From: Paeniglutamicibacter kerguelensis
GTDB taxonomy: Bacteria > Actinomycetota > Actinomycetes > Actinomycetales > Micrococcaceae
Direction of reading: 5' to 3'
Assembly: GCF_017876535.1 (NCBI RefSeq)
Contig: NZ_JAGIOF010000001.1
Span: 992,001 to 1,056,000, forward strand
DNA length: 64,000 nt
Shown here piece by piece: positions 54,497 to 63,121 of this stretch. The notes under the pieces are model-generated. The model had not been told where the DNA came from, did no database searches, and was given only the letters and a program-made list of their open reading frames with translations. The translations under genes and the position numbers were made by a program. The first letter of the stretch is position 1. Every line of letters starts with the position of its first letter.

Positions 54497-54934
54497 TTGA
54501 ACGAACTCGGCATTCCTGTACTCATCGTTCTGGCAGCCTTGCTGCTGGTGGTGATGTTCTTGGGCGCCATGGGAGTGCGCCGTATTCAATTACGGCGCAC
54601 TCTTGGCACATTCGACGCTTCGATCTCCACGGCCCCCGGGAAGTGGATGATGGTTGTCGCTCGTTATGGAGCCGGAGAGCTTGAGTTTCTCAAGCTCTTT
54701 TCCGTCTCCCCGATTGCGGTGCACAAGTTTTTGCGAAGTTCCATCGAACTCAATGGATGGCGAAAGCCCGCAGAAGAGGAAAAGCACCTGGTACAGCCTG
54801 GTAGCGTCATCGTGATGGTGACCTACGAAGGCCGAGAAATATTGATTGCCATGGACTACGGGACCTATAACGGTCTCTCGGCCTGGCTGGAGGCCGGCCC
54901 CGTTGCGGGCGTCGGCACCTGGCGGCAAGACTAA
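54497..54934 (+). CDS. DUF2550 membrane protein
   Basis: A 145-residue protein with one N-terminal helix (IPVLIVLAALLLVVMFLGAM) and a cytoplasmic domain containing LGTFDASISTAPGKWMMVVA and YGTYNGLSAWLEAGPVAGV. The TTG at 54497, seven bases after the atpC stop, is chosen; the longer frame to 54440 overlaps atpC. DUF2550 genes follow atpC in many actinobacteria, including mycobacteria, with no assigned role. The operon ends just after it. Confidence 0.88.
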   Translation: MNELGIPVLIVLAALLLVVMFLGAMGVRRIQLRRTLGTFDASISTAPGKWMMVVARYGAGELEFLKLFSVSPIAVHKFLRSSIELNGWRKPAEEEKHLVQPGSVIVMVTYEGREILIAMDYGTYNGLSAWLEAGPVAGVGTWRQD

Positions 54935-54941
54935 ACGCAGT

Positions 54942-54987
54942 AAAGCAGTGGGGCGGGATGATAAACATCATCCCGCCCCACTGCTTT
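54942..54987. terminator. Terminator of the atp operon
   Basis: A perfect 21-bp stem, bases 54942-54962 with 54967-54987, and an AAAC loop. Both outer edges carry AAA/TTT, so it can also act on the opposite strand after the cold-shock gene. Confidence 0.9.
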
Positions 54988-55084
54988 AACTATTCTTCGG
55001 CCCGGGCCGCGCTGGCACCCTTGGCCAGCGTGTGAAACGCCGGGGTGTTGCAACGGCCCGAGGGTTCAAAGAGGTTGTGAAGTC

Positions 55085-55288
55085 CTAGAGACCGACAACG
55101 CCGGTTGCCTGAGGACCCTTGGCACCCTGGCCAACTTCGAATTCCACGCGCTGGTTTTCTTCCAGCGTACGGAAGCCATTGGTCTGGATCTCCGAGTAGT
55201 GAACGAAAACGTCAGCCTCGGCGCCATCCGGAGTGATAAAGCCAAATCCCTTTTCGGCGTTAAACCACTTCACGGTTCCCTGAGCCAT
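55085..55288 (-). CDS. cspA: Cold-shock protein (CspA family)
   Basis: A 67-residue single cold-shock domain. RNP1 is KGFGFITP (about residues 13-20) and RNP2 is VFVHYSEI (about 28-35), with FNAEKGFGF and [17 protein letters not shown] around them. It binds single-stranded RNA/DNA and melts RNA secondary structure. GAGGAGAAATAC precedes the ATG. A stem followed by a U-run lies about 30 bases upstream in the leader. Confidence 0.97.
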   Translation of the reverse strand: MAQGTVKWFNAEKGFGFITPDGAEADVFVHYSEIQTNGFRTLEENQRVEFEVGQGAKGPQATGVVGL

Positions 55289-55499
55289 GTATTTCTCCTC
55301 ATTTAGTGCGAAAAACCGACCGGCGCACCGTGCGCCGGTCGTGATTGGTACAGAAGTGAGAAGAACACTGACGTGGATTGAACCGCATCAGTCGCTTCAC
55401 ACCCGCAACCTAGCTTTGGCGGGTATGACTAACCAACACAAAGACTGAGTCCAGCATCACATAGGCATGTGATCTGGGTCAACACCTTTGGTATTGGTG
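55289..55499. other. cspA leader and nagA downstream region
   Basis: About 210 bases that include the untranslated leader of the cold-shock gene, with its terminator-like hairpin, and probably the promoter. No gene is seen. Confidence 0.5.
55310..55340 (-). promoter_or_regulatory. Terminator-like hairpin in the cspA leader
   Basis: On the minus strand GACCGGCGCA (55340-55331) pairs with TGCGCCGGTC (55327-55318) around three bases, followed by GGTTTTT. It sits between promoter region and ribosome site, the layout of a transcription attenuator. Confidence 0.55.
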
Positions 55500-56735
55500 C
55501 TAAACAGAAACTTCATAAATTGTTTCACCGTTGCGGATGACCTGCATCAGGTTGAGATTCTCATCCAGCAAGAGCAGGTCGGCGACGAATCCCTGGTGGA
55601 GCTGCCCCGCCTCGTCGACCAGCCCAAGCACCTCGGCCGGGACCTTGGTGGCGGAGGTCAGGGCCTCGGAAAGCGGGACCCCTCCGGCAACGGTAGAACG
55701 AAGGACATCGAGCATGGTTGCAGTGCCTCCGGCCAGCGAGCCGTTGGAGGCCAGGCGTGCCTCGCCGTTGGCAACGGTCACCTGTGCCGGGCCCAGTGCA
55801 TAGTCCCCGTCGACCAGGCCGGCTGCGGCCATGGAGTCGGTGACGAGCGCGATCGAGTCTGCGCCGACCAGGTTGAACACGGTGCGCACCGTCACGGGGT
55901 CGAGGTGCACGCCGTCGGCGATGAGCTCGACGATGATCTTGTCTGCCGCGGCAAGTTCCAGGCAAGCGGCAACCGGGCCGGGGGAGCGGTGGTGCAGCGA
56001 CGGCATGCCGTTGAACAGGTGTGTCACGGTGGGGCGTTCGGTGAATCCGTCGACCCCGGCGCTGCCAAGCTCCTCCCGGGCAAGTTCCAGCGAACTTGTG
56101 ACCGCGGTGGCATCGGCATCGGTGTGGCCCAGGGAGGGCACGACGCCCTGGGAGACCAGCTGCTCGAGCAACGCGTCCGAGCCCTGGCGTTCCGGGGCGT
56201 AGGTCATGGTGCGCAGTTGCCCGGCCGCAGCCTCGATCAATGCATCGACGAAAGCGGGTTCCGGATCTGACAGGAAGGCCGGGTCCTGCGCGCCGCAGCG
56301 GACGTCCGAGAGATACGGGCCTTCGGCATGGATGCCGGCAATGTCTCCGCGCTCTGCGAACTCGGCGAGCACCCTGGCGGAGGTGAGCATGTCGTCGCGG
56401 TCCGCCGTGACAAGGGATGCCAGCAGCGTGGTGGTCCCGGCGCGGTGCAGGAAGTCGATGGCCTTGCCGATGGCCTGCGCGTCTCCGGACGGGAAGTCCC
56501 CGCCCACGGCGCCGTGGCAGTGCAAGTCGATCAGGCCCGGGGTGATGATGGTTCCCTCCGGGGTCGTTAGCAGTTCAAAGCTCTCGGCCTCCTCGAGGAA
56601 GGCAAACTCCGTTGCGTTCCCGGCAAAGGCGATGCGGTTGCCGTCGACTGCAACGATGCCGTCGGTGATTTCGGTTCCGTGCGAGAGAAGGCGTCCGGTG
56701 AGCGCGTAGCGGGCCGGGGAGGCTGATGGAGTCAT
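55500..56735 (-). CDS. nagA: N-acetylglucosamine-6-phosphate deacetylase
   Basis: A 411-residue amidohydrolase. The metal and substrate marks are ITPGLIDLHCHGAVGGDF, AGIHAEGPYLSD (metal Glu), VPSLGHTDADATAVTSSLE, VTHLFNGMPSLHHRSPG, LIADGVHLDPVTVRTVF and ALVTDSMAAAGLVDGDYALG (catalytic Asp). It deacetylates GlcNAc-6-phosphate from wall recycling or chitin use. It is a single gene here with no NagB neighbour. Confidence 0.95.
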   Translation of the reverse strand: MTPSASPARYALTGRLLSHGTEITDGIVAVDGNRIAFAGNATEFAFLEEAESFELLTTPEGTIITPGLIDLHCHGAVGGDFPSGDAQAIGKAIDFLHRAGTTTLLASLVTADRDDMLTSARVLAEFAERGDIAGIHAEGPYLSDVRCGAQDPAFLSDPEPAFVDALIEAAAGQLRTMTYAPERQGSDALLEQLVSQGVVPSLGHTDADATAVTSSLELAREELGSAGVDGFTERPTVTHLFNGMPSLHHRSPGPVAACLELAAADKIIVELIADGVHLDPVTVRTVFNLVGADSIALVTDSMAAAGLVDGDYALGPAQVTVANGEARLASNGSLAGGTATMLDVLRSTVAGGVPLSEALTSATKVPAEVLGLVDEAGQLHQGFVADLLLLDENLNLMQVIRNGETIYEVSV

Positions 56736-56828
56736 GACCCCATTCTAGGTGTGCGTGCCCGGCTGGCCACGGATTGACGTCAGCAAATGGCTGCGCGCCA
56801 ATCGGTGCCGCGGTGCCGGCGCCTACGA

Positions 56829-56869
56829 CGAAGGGTTGCAGTTCTCCGCTGGAGAGCTGCAACCCTTCG
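56829..56869. terminator. Terminator between nucS and nagA
   Basis: CGAAGGGTTGCAG (56829-56841) pairs with CTGCAACCCTTCG (56857-56869), with inner TCTCC/GGAGA. It lies 15 bases beyond the nucS stop codon on the minus strand. Confidence 0.75.
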
Positions 56870-56883
56870 GTTCGTGAACGCGT

Positions 56884-57579
56884 CTAGAAAAGCCGTGCGG
56901 CGCTGTCATCGACTCCGCGCATGGCGTCGTAGTCCAGCACGAGGCAATCGATGCCGCGGTCGGTGGCCAGCGTGCGAGCCTGAGGCTTGATCTTCTGCGC
57001 GGCAAATACCCCCCGCACCGGCTTGAGCAACGGGTCGCGGTTGAGCAGTTCCAGGTACCGGGTCAGCTGCTCTACGCCGTCGATGTCGCCAACGCGCTTG
57101 AGCTCGATGGCGACGGTGGAGCCCCCGGCATCGCGGGCCAGGATGTCCACCGGGCCGATCGCCGTCATGTATTCGCGGCGGATCAGGGTGAACCCTGCGC
57201 CGACGGTCTCGATCTGGTCGGCCAGCAGGCGCTGCAGGTCGGATTCGACGCCGTCCTTGATCAGGCCCGGGTCGGTGCCGAGGTTGTGCTCGGTGTCGTG
57301 GATGATTTCCTTGATGTGGACCACCAAGCGGTCATCGGACTTCTGGTGGGCGACGTGCCAGAGCTCGACGTCGCCCTCGGCGGCCTGCTCCTCGTCCGGT
57401 TCCACGATCCGCATGACGGCGGGCGGGCTCATCCAGTTCAGCGGCTTGTAGCTGCCGCCGTCCGAATGGACCAGGACCGAGCCGTCGGCCTTCACCATCA
57501 ACAGGCGGGTCGCCAGGGGGAGGTGGGCACGCAAACGGCCCTCATAATCAACTGAACACTTGGCAATCACTAAACGCAC
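56884..57579 (-). CDS. nucS: Endonuclease NucS (non-canonical mismatch repair)
   Basis: A 231-residue nuclease starting at GTG ([20 protein letters not shown]). The N-terminal half is the DNA-binding beta domain. The C-terminal PD-(D/E)XK site reads [20 protein letters not shown] followed by KR, and [13 protein letters not shown] follows. The last residues, SAARLF, fit a sliding-clamp-binding tail. NucS replaces MutS-MutL mismatch repair in actinobacteria and cuts both strands at mismatches. The longer frame to 57669 lacks protein character. Confidence 0.95.
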   Translation of the reverse strand: MRLVIAKCSVDYEGRLRAHLPLATRLLMVKADGSVLVHSDGGSYKPLNWMSPPAVMRIVEPDEEQAAEGDVELWHVAHQKSDDRLVVHIKEIIHDTEHNLGTDPGLIKDGVESDLQRLLADQIETVGAGFTLIRREYMTAIGPVDILARDAGGSTVAIELKRVGDIDGVEQLTRYLELLNRDPLLKPVRGVFAAQKIKPQARTLATDRGIDCLVLDYDAMRGVDDSAARLF

Positions 57580-57669
57580 ACCGTGCACTCTACCGGGTTT
57601 CGGGCCCCGGCAATGGCCAAGAGTGGGCAGCGGCACAGGCGCCGCTGAGACTTGGGGGAGAATTGACAT

Positions 57670-58020
57670 ATGGCCCGCTCGAATCGCCCCCGACGTTCAA
57701 CCGCCCCCGCACCGCGTGGGGGACGGTCCAACAAATGGACCCGCCCGGAACTCGGAAGCGACGAGCCCTGGCTGGAGAAGGCCCGCTACGGCGTGCAGCG
57801 CCTGCAGGACGCGCCGGACGGGCAGTGGCACGTGCGCAAGATTTCGGCCACGGGGGCCGCCAAGACCTACAAGTGCCCGGGCTGCGACCAATTCATCAAG
57901 CCAGGAATCGAACACGTCGTGGCATGGCGCGCAGACCACTGGTCCGGTGACGACGCCTCTGCCGCCGCCCGCAGGCACTGGCATTCCAAGTGCTGGGACT
58001 CCCGTTCCTACAAGTACTAG
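57670..58020 (+). CDS. Small basic protein with a Cys/His cluster, unknown function
   Basis: A 116-residue protein. The N-terminal 25 residues are rich in Arg and Pro. The C-terminal half contains [20 protein letters not shown] and [17 protein letters not shown], giving a C-x2-C ... H-x2/3-C cluster likely to bind zinc. It is common next to nucS in actinobacteria and often labelled only as an ATP/GTP-binding or hypothetical protein. I would favour a nucleic-acid-binding role. It is divergent from nucS and starts nine bases after GGGGGAG. Confidence 0.75.
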   Translation: MARSNRPRRSTAPAPRGGRSNKWTRPELGSDEPWLEKARYGVQRLQDAPDGQWHVRKISATGAAKTYKCPGCDQFIKPGIEHVVAWRADHWSGDDASAAARRHWHSKCWDSRSYKY

Positions 58021-58049
58021 CCGGTACTAGCCGGCGCCACCTGCTGCGG

Positions 58050-59372
58050 CTAGCGGTGGTCCTGACGGGCGATGAAGACCTCGCGCAGCAGCAACATGGC
58101 GGCGGCGGCCGTGGGAATGGCCATCAAAGCCCCGGCCACGCCCATGAGGGTGCCGCCGGCGATCACGGAGATGACGGCCACCGCACCGGGCACGGAGACG
58201 GCCTTCTGCATGATTCTCGGGGAGATGAAGTAGGCCTCGAGCTGCAGGTAGCCGAAGTAGCAAATCGCGTAGACGGCCGCGGTCTGCCATCCCAGGGTCA
58301 GCGAGATCAGCGACACCAGGATGCCGGCAATTGCCGCGCCGACCATCGGGATGAACGCCAGGATGGCGACCATCAGGGTGAGCAGGGCGGCGAACGGGAC
58401 GTTGAGGATGCTCATGAGGATCAGCGCGACCGTGGCGTTCAGCACCGCGACAACGGCCTGGCCCATGACGTAGTTGCCGACCGAGCGGGTGATGGTGTTG
58501 CCAAGCTTCTCGGTCCTGGCCCGCTTGGAGCGCGGGGCAAGCCTGTAGCAGAAGGCCATGAACGCCGGAAGCGAGGCGAGGAAGTAGATCGCCAACACCA
58601 GCACAATGAAGACGCCGAACAGGCCCTGCGCCACCACGCTGCCGACACCCAGGACGCCGCCGAAGATTCCGCCCACGGCACCGGTGTCGGTGAAGAACTT
58701 GCCGATTTCCTGGCTGATGCGGTCGGAGACCTGGTATTGCCGGTCCAGGGAAACGAAGAATTCCGACTTCAGGAAATCGTCGACGATGCTCGGGGCCCGT
58801 TCGATGAACTGTGCCGTCTGGGTCACGATCGTCGGGATGATGATGCCGATGAATCCTCCGGCGACTCCCAGAAGCAAGGCCATGGTGATCAAGACGGCGG
58901 CGATGCGTGAAAGGCCCCTGCCCACAAAGTAGCGCACCACCGGATCCAGGCCCAGCGCGATGAACAGGGCGATGGATATCCAAATCATCAGTGAACCCAC
59001 GTTGGTGAGCAGGAAGAATCCAAGCAATGCGAGCCCGACACCGACGGTAAAGAGGAATCCGAAGGCCACCGGGTGCGACCGGGAACCGTTGAGGGTTTCG
59101 GGCTCTGGTTCCCCGAGCTCGTGTCCGGGATCCGGAGGGAACCCGAAATTCTCCGGAGGCTTGATGCGCGAATCCAAGGTGTGTTGTGCCCGGCCGATCA
59201 CGCGACGCCACCACGGTGCCGTCGATGCTGCGCCATCTCCCGCTTGGGTGCCGGACTGCGTCGGGTTATCCGTGAGTTTCCCGGGAATCTCGGGGGTCGC
59301 GTCGGTGGAGTCGTTTGGGCCGTTGGGGGGCACTGCCGGTCCTTTTGCTTCGTCCCCATCATGAGTAGTCAC
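58050..59372 (-). CDS. AI-2E family transporter
   Basis: A 440-residue membrane protein with about eight helices. The acidic/proline-rich N-terminal 90 residues are cytoplasmic and variable. Family marks are IALFIALGLDPVVRYFVGRG, VAGGFIGIIIPTIVTQTAQF, and the C-terminal AFIPMVGAAIAGILVSLISL with YFISPRIMQKAVSVPGAVAV. The family was named after an autoinducer-2 exporter, but many members carry other solutes or act as ion exchangers, so the substrate is open. The gene is convergent with the small Cys/His gene. Confidence 0.9.
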   Translation of the reverse strand: MTTHDGDEAKGPAVPPNGPNDSTDATPEIPGKLTDNPTQSGTQAGDGAASTAPWWRRVIGRAQHTLDSRIKPPENFGFPPDPGHELGEPEPETLNGSRSHPVAFGFLFTVGVGLALLGFFLLTNVGSLMIWISIALFIALGLDPVVRYFVGRGLSRIAAVLITMALLLGVAGGFIGIIIPTIVTQTAQFIERAPSIVDDFLKSEFFVSLDRQYQVSDRISQEIGKFFTDTGAVGGIFGGVLGVGSVVAQGLFGVFIVLVLAIYFLASLPAFMAFCYRLAPRSKRARTEKLGNTITRSVGNYVMGQAVVAVLNATVALILMSILNVPFAALLTLMVAILAFIPMVGAAIAGILVSLISLTLGWQTAAVYAICYFGYLQLEAYFISPRIMQKAVSVPGAVAVISVIAGGTLMGVAGALMAIPTAAAAMLLLREVFIARQDHR

Positions 59373-59596
59373 AGCCCGAGCCTAGTACCTTTTGCGCTTT
59401 GCCAGAGGCATTGGGCGGTGGCGTGTAGGGGCATCGAACCGGCTGGGTCCGGCGTCGAATACTGTGGTGGTTCTGGTTACATCTTGGAACACTTGGTGGT
59501 GCCCACTCGTTAGACTTGGGGTGTGCCACCATTTCGAATTATTTTCGGTTGGCGCACTGAGGCCGATTCTCGACCCCCGTTCCGTTAGGTGTAATT

Positions 59597-61306
59597 GTGC
59601 GAAAGATCTTTTCAGCGATCGCGATCATTCTTGGGCTGGTAGCCCTGGTAGTGGGCATCGGTCAGCGTACCATCTGGGCTCCGCCCGAGACGCTGACCGC
59701 TTCCTTCTCCCAGCCTCCGGCCGCAGCCCCAGTGACTCTCATCCAGTCCGACGTGGGCAAGGTTTCCGGGCAGCCGGCGGTGATCACCATCAACGGCGAA
59801 GGCAAATTCAGCGCATCGATGGTGCGTAGCTCCGACGCCGAGGCATGGGTGGGCAAGGCTGCGCACACCAACGTCACGGGCGTCAACGCCGCCGACCAAG
59901 TGCTTGAAGCGAGCGCCGTGACTGGCGAGGAAAGCGTGCCGGATCCCGTCGGGGGCGACATCTTCGAAGCCACCGAAACGGCCGACAAAACCCTGACATA
60001 CCACTGGACGAACCCCGACGACGGTTCCTGGACTCTGCTTGTGGCCGCAGACGGCAAGGCCGCTGCTCCGACCGATATCACCGTCACCTGGCCCGGCGAC
60101 ACGGCGACCCCGCTGTCGATGCCACTGATCATCATCGGTGCGCTCCTGATTGCCGGCGGCCTGGCCGGGATGGTTTTCCGCCCCAAGCCGCGTGGCGGTT
60201 CCGGCGGCGGACGCCGTGCGGCAAGCCGTGAAGCCGAAGCTGCAACCGGGACGCTTCCGCAGGTTGAGGAACCCCAGGACCCCAAGGGCTCCTCGGCCAC
60301 GCAGAAGGTTGTGGCAACCCTTGGCGTCCTCGCCCTGGTTGTGCTGCCCTCAACCCCGGCACTGGCCAGTGCTGCCCCGAGCCCCAAGGAGAGCGCGAAC
60401 AAGGAGCAGGAGGTCTACCCCGTGGTGATGCAGGCCCAGCTCGAGCGGATCCTTGAAGCCATCTCGACATCCGTTGCAACCGCCGACAAGTCCAAGGACG
60501 CCAAGGACCTCGACGAACGCACCGCGGGTGCACTGAAGATCCTGCGCGCCGAAAACTACGGACTCCGCAACGACGGGGTGAAGCTTGATCCCCTGCCGGC
60601 GGTCAACACCTCTGTCATCCGGTCGGCGGCCGTGCCGACCCAGAGTGCCTCCACGTTCCCGCGTTCCATCATGGTTGTCACGGCCAAGGACTCCGAGGCT
60701 TCGACGATCCCCATGGCGATGACCCTGACGCAGGCCGGACCCCGCGAGGACTACAAGCTCGTATTTGCAACGCCAATGCTCCCGGGTTCGACCTTCCCGG
60801 GCATTGCCGTGGGCGACCCGGCGGTGCAGATGGCAACCAGCGATGCCGAGGGCCTGACCATGACCCCGCAGGAGGCGTTGACCCGCCTGGCAAGCGTCAT
60901 GGATGACGAGAAGTCCAAGTTTGCCGACGACTTCTCCAAGAGCGCCTTCCTGACTCTCAACGCCAAGGGCCAGGCCGACCTGGTGAAGGCCAACAAGGAC
61001 GCGAAGATCGCGTTCAAGCGCACGGTCAACGACAAGCAGACCACCGTTCTGGCCGTTCCCGGCGGCGGTGCACTGGTCTCCGGCCACATCACGTCCGAGA
61101 CCACTGCCAGGCCCAAGGAAACCGGCGGAACCATCGGGCTGGATTCGACAACGGCAAAGATCACCGGGGCCAAGGAAACCAAGAAGGGCATTTCCATCAC
61201 CTACGGCGAGCCGATGTTGCTGTTCATCCCGGCCGCGGATTCCAAGGAGAAGGTGAGCGTCGTTGCTGCCGAAGTCGTCACCAGGCGTGCCAGCCTGCTG
61301 AAGTAA
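59597..61306 (+). CDS. Large membrane-anchored protein of unknown function
   Basis: A 569-residue protein starting at GTG. Helix 1 (residues 5-23, FSAIAIILGLVALVVGIG), an outside domain of about 150 residues (VITINGEGKFSASMVRSSDA, YHWTNPDDGSWTLLVAADG), helix 2 (about 176-195), a basic cytoplasmic loop RPKPRGGSGGGRRAASRE, helix 3 (about 238-258, ending STPALASAAP, possibly cleavable) and a long C-terminal outside domain (EVYPVVMQAQLERILEAIST onward) make it look like two exported modules on one chain. Related proteins occur in Micrococcaceae without known role. Confidence 0.75.
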   Translation: MRKIFSAIAIILGLVALVVGIGQRTIWAPPETLTASFSQPPAAAPVTLIQSDVGKVSGQPAVITINGEGKFSASMVRSSDAEAWVGKAAHTNVTGVNAADQVLEASAVTGEESVPDPVGGDIFEATETADKTLTYHWTNPDDGSWTLLVAADGKAAAPTDITVTWPGDTATPLSMPLIIIGALLIAGGLAGMVFRPKPRGGSGGGRRAASREAEAATGTLPQVEEPQDPKGSSATQKVVATLGVLALVVLPSTPALASAAPSPKESANKEQEVYPVVMQAQLERILEAISTSVATADKSKDAKDLDERTAGALKILRAENYGLRNDGVKLDPLPAVNTSVIRSAAVPTQSASTFPRSIMVVTAKDSEASTIPMAMTLTQAGPREDYKLVFATPMLPGSTFPGIAVGDPAVQMATSDAEGLTMTPQEALTRLASVMDDEKSKFADDFSKSAFLTLNAKGQADLVKANKDAKIAFKRTVNDKQTTVLAVPGGGALVSGHITSETTARPKETGGTIGLDSTTAKITGAKETKKGISITYGEPMLLFIPAADSKEKVSVVAAEVVTRRASLLK

Positions 61307-61339
61307 CCACGGCGGGCCCGTTCGGGCCTGTCTGGCCAG

Positions 61340-61384
61340 GGCGAAGTGGATCGAAAGAAAATTTCGGTCCACTTCGCCTTTCTT
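61340..61384 (+). terminator. Terminator after the large membrane-anchored protein
   Basis: GGCGAAGTGGA (61340-61350) pairs with TCCACTTCGCC (61368-61378), inner CGAAA/TTTCG, then TTTCTT. Confidence 0.8.
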
Positions 61385-61432
61385 GTCGGCGCAGGTTTTC
61401 CCAGCGGGCGTGCAGCGGCCTAAAGTAGAGGC

Positions 61433-62356
61433 ATGACCTCCAGCATGCCTGAACCCACTGCACCATCGTCGCGCGGCGCCATTGATCTGGCGGCCCTGAA
61501 AAAGGTTCACCCGGAGCGGATCGATGCTCCGGAGAACAACGCCCCCAGCTGGGTGCGCACGATCAACCAGGAACTCTTCCCGGAAATCGTTGCCATTTCC
61601 CAGCAGGTTCCGGTGATCGTGTCCCTCGGCAGCCCGCGCTCTCCCGCCTCGGTCCAGCTCGACGGGCTGCTGGCCTCGGTGGTCAACGCCAAGAACGGCT
61701 CCGTCGTCATGGCCACCGTGGATGCCGAAACCGAATCGACGATCGCCCAGGCGTTCCAGGTCACCCAGGTTCCCTCGGTCATCGCGCTGATCAACGGGCA
61801 GCCCGTTCCGATGTTCCAGGGCAGCGCCGAGGTCTCCCAGATCCAGTCGCTGCTCGACGAATTGCTGTCGTTGGGCATCCAGCACGGTGTCTCGGGAACC
61901 GTTGCGCCCTTCAGCACCGGGGCGGCGCCCGCAGAGGCGCCGCTGCCGCCGCTGCACCAGGCGGCCCTTGACGCCATCGAGGCGGGGGACTTCCAGGCAG
62001 CCGAGATCGCGTACAAGCACGCCCTGAACGACAAGCCCAATGACACCGACGCCGCCATCGGCCTGAACCAGGTGCGCCTGCTCATGCGCACCCAGGACCA
62101 GGACCTGGCCGCGGTCCGCGCCGCGGGCGCCGCGAACCCCGACGACCTGGAGGCCCAGCTGGCCGTGGCCGACATGGACGTCGTGGGCGGCCACGTCGAG
62201 GACGCCTTTGGCCGGCTGGTGAATTTCATCGGCCGCAACTTCGGCGACGAGCGCGAGGTTGCCCGGGCTCGCCTGGTCGAGCTGTACTCGATCGTGGGCG
62301 TCCACGACGAGCGCGTCGTGGCATCGCGCCAGAAGCTTGCACGCGTGCTCTTCTAG
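61433..62356 (+). CDS. YbbN-like co-chaperone (thioredoxin fold plus TPR-like repeats)
   Basis: A 307-residue protein. Residues about 45-155 are a thioredoxin-like domain (PVIVSLGSPRSPASVQLDGL, FQVTQVPSVIALINGQPV with the cis-Pro), but the CxxC pair is replaced by SPRS, so it cannot act as a disulfide reductase. Residues about 175-305 form TPR-like helices (QAALDAIEAGDFQAAEIAYK). This matches the actinobacterial tetratricopeptide/CnoX-YbbN group, which hold unfolded proteins for the chaperone machinery. It stands between two strong terminators as a single-gene unit. Confidence 0.88.
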   Translation: MTSSMPEPTAPSSRGAIDLAALKKVHPERIDAPENNAPSWVRTINQELFPEIVAISQQVPVIVSLGSPRSPASVQLDGLLASVVNAKNGSVVMATVDAETESTIAQAFQVTQVPSVIALINGQPVPMFQGSAEVSQIQSLLDELLSLGIQHGVSGTVAPFSTGAAPAEAPLPPLHQAALDAIEAGDFQAAEIAYKHALNDKPNDTDAAIGLNQVRLLMRTQDQDLAAVRAAGAANPDDLEAQLAVADMDVVGGHVEDAFGRLVNFIGRNFGDEREVARARLVELYSIVGVHDERVVASRQKLARVLF

Positions 62357-62390
62357 CAGGACCCGGCGGTCGGATCCGCCAAGGCAAGCG

Positions 62391-62428
62391 AATGGGGAGG
62401 CCGGTCTTGGACCGGCCTCCCCATTTTG
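62391..62428. terminator. Terminator between ybbN-like gene and the convergent gene
   Basis: AATGGGGAGGCCGGT (62391-62405) and ACCGGCCTCCCCATT (62411-62425) form a 15-bp stem, followed by TTG. It serves both converging genes. Confidence 0.85.
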
Positions 62429-62452
62429 CGTGTTTTCAGCTTCCGGACCTTC

Positions 62453-63121
62453 TCAGTTTCCGGTCCAGCGCCGCAGCGTGCTGTTGAGCAGGCCGATGAG
62501 CACCGCTGTCCACCAGCAGGCCTGGGACACGGTGAGGGCGACCATCAGCCGGGCGCGCAGGCCGCGGGCGACCTCGCCGAACCGGGTGGTGCTGGGCATG
62601 GCCAGCAGCCAGTGCATGAGCGGCGCGATGGCCAGGCCATTGAGCATCAGCACCAGCACGCACACCAGCTTCACGCGGGTGGGAATGCTGCCCAGGTCCG
62701 GGTTGATGAACGCGCCGGAGGCCAGCAGCATGGCCAGCCCTCCCCAGATCAACGGCTTGGCGGCCGACTCAAGCCGTCCGGGTTCGTGGATCTCGCGCTT
62801 GCCCATGAGCCAGAGCAGGCCGATCCAGTCGATCACCAGGATGGTGCCGAACGAGATGACCAGCGCCAGGATGTGCACGGCCAGCCCGATGCGGTGCACC
62901 TCCTGGGCGGTGTCCATGTTGTGGCCGACCAGCACCGACGCCGACCAGCCCGCCATGCAAAGGCCGGCGAGCGCCGCGCGCCGGGCCTGTGCTTTCCCGG
63001 AAGCCCGCAAGGCACGGGATGCACGGGCCTTGCGGGAAGGGGCCGGCTCGGGGCTGGTCACTTCCCCGACAGGGAGCACGGGCTGCTCGGCGGCAGGCGC
63101 CTGTGCCAGGGAATCGATCAT
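62453..63121 (-). CDS. Integral membrane protein of unknown function
   Basis: A 222-residue protein with an Ala/Arg-rich N-terminal tail (about 45 residues, SRKARASRALRASGKAQARR) and five or six helices: AALAGLCMAGWSASVLVGH, AVHILALVISFGTILVIDWI, LIWGGLAMLLASGAFI, VKLVCVLVLMLNGLAIAPLM and the last near SQACWWTAVLIGLLNS. Histidines in the helices (GHN, VHILAL, LMHWLL) could be metal or haem ligands, as in DUF2269-like or cytochrome-b-like membrane proteins. Its ATG overlaps the stop of the acyltransferase gene by four bases, so the two form an operon. Confidence 0.7.
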   Translation of the reverse strand: MIDSLAQAPAAEQPVLPVGEVTSPEPAPSRKARASRALRASGKAQARRAALAGLCMAGWSASVLVGHNMDTAQEVHRIGLAVHILALVISFGTILVIDWIGLLWLMGKREIHEPGRLESAAKPLIWGGLAMLLASGAFINPDLGSIPTRVKLVCVLVLMLNGLAIAPLMHWLLAMPSTTRFGEVARGLRARLMVALTVSQACWWTAVLIGLLNSTLRRWTGN

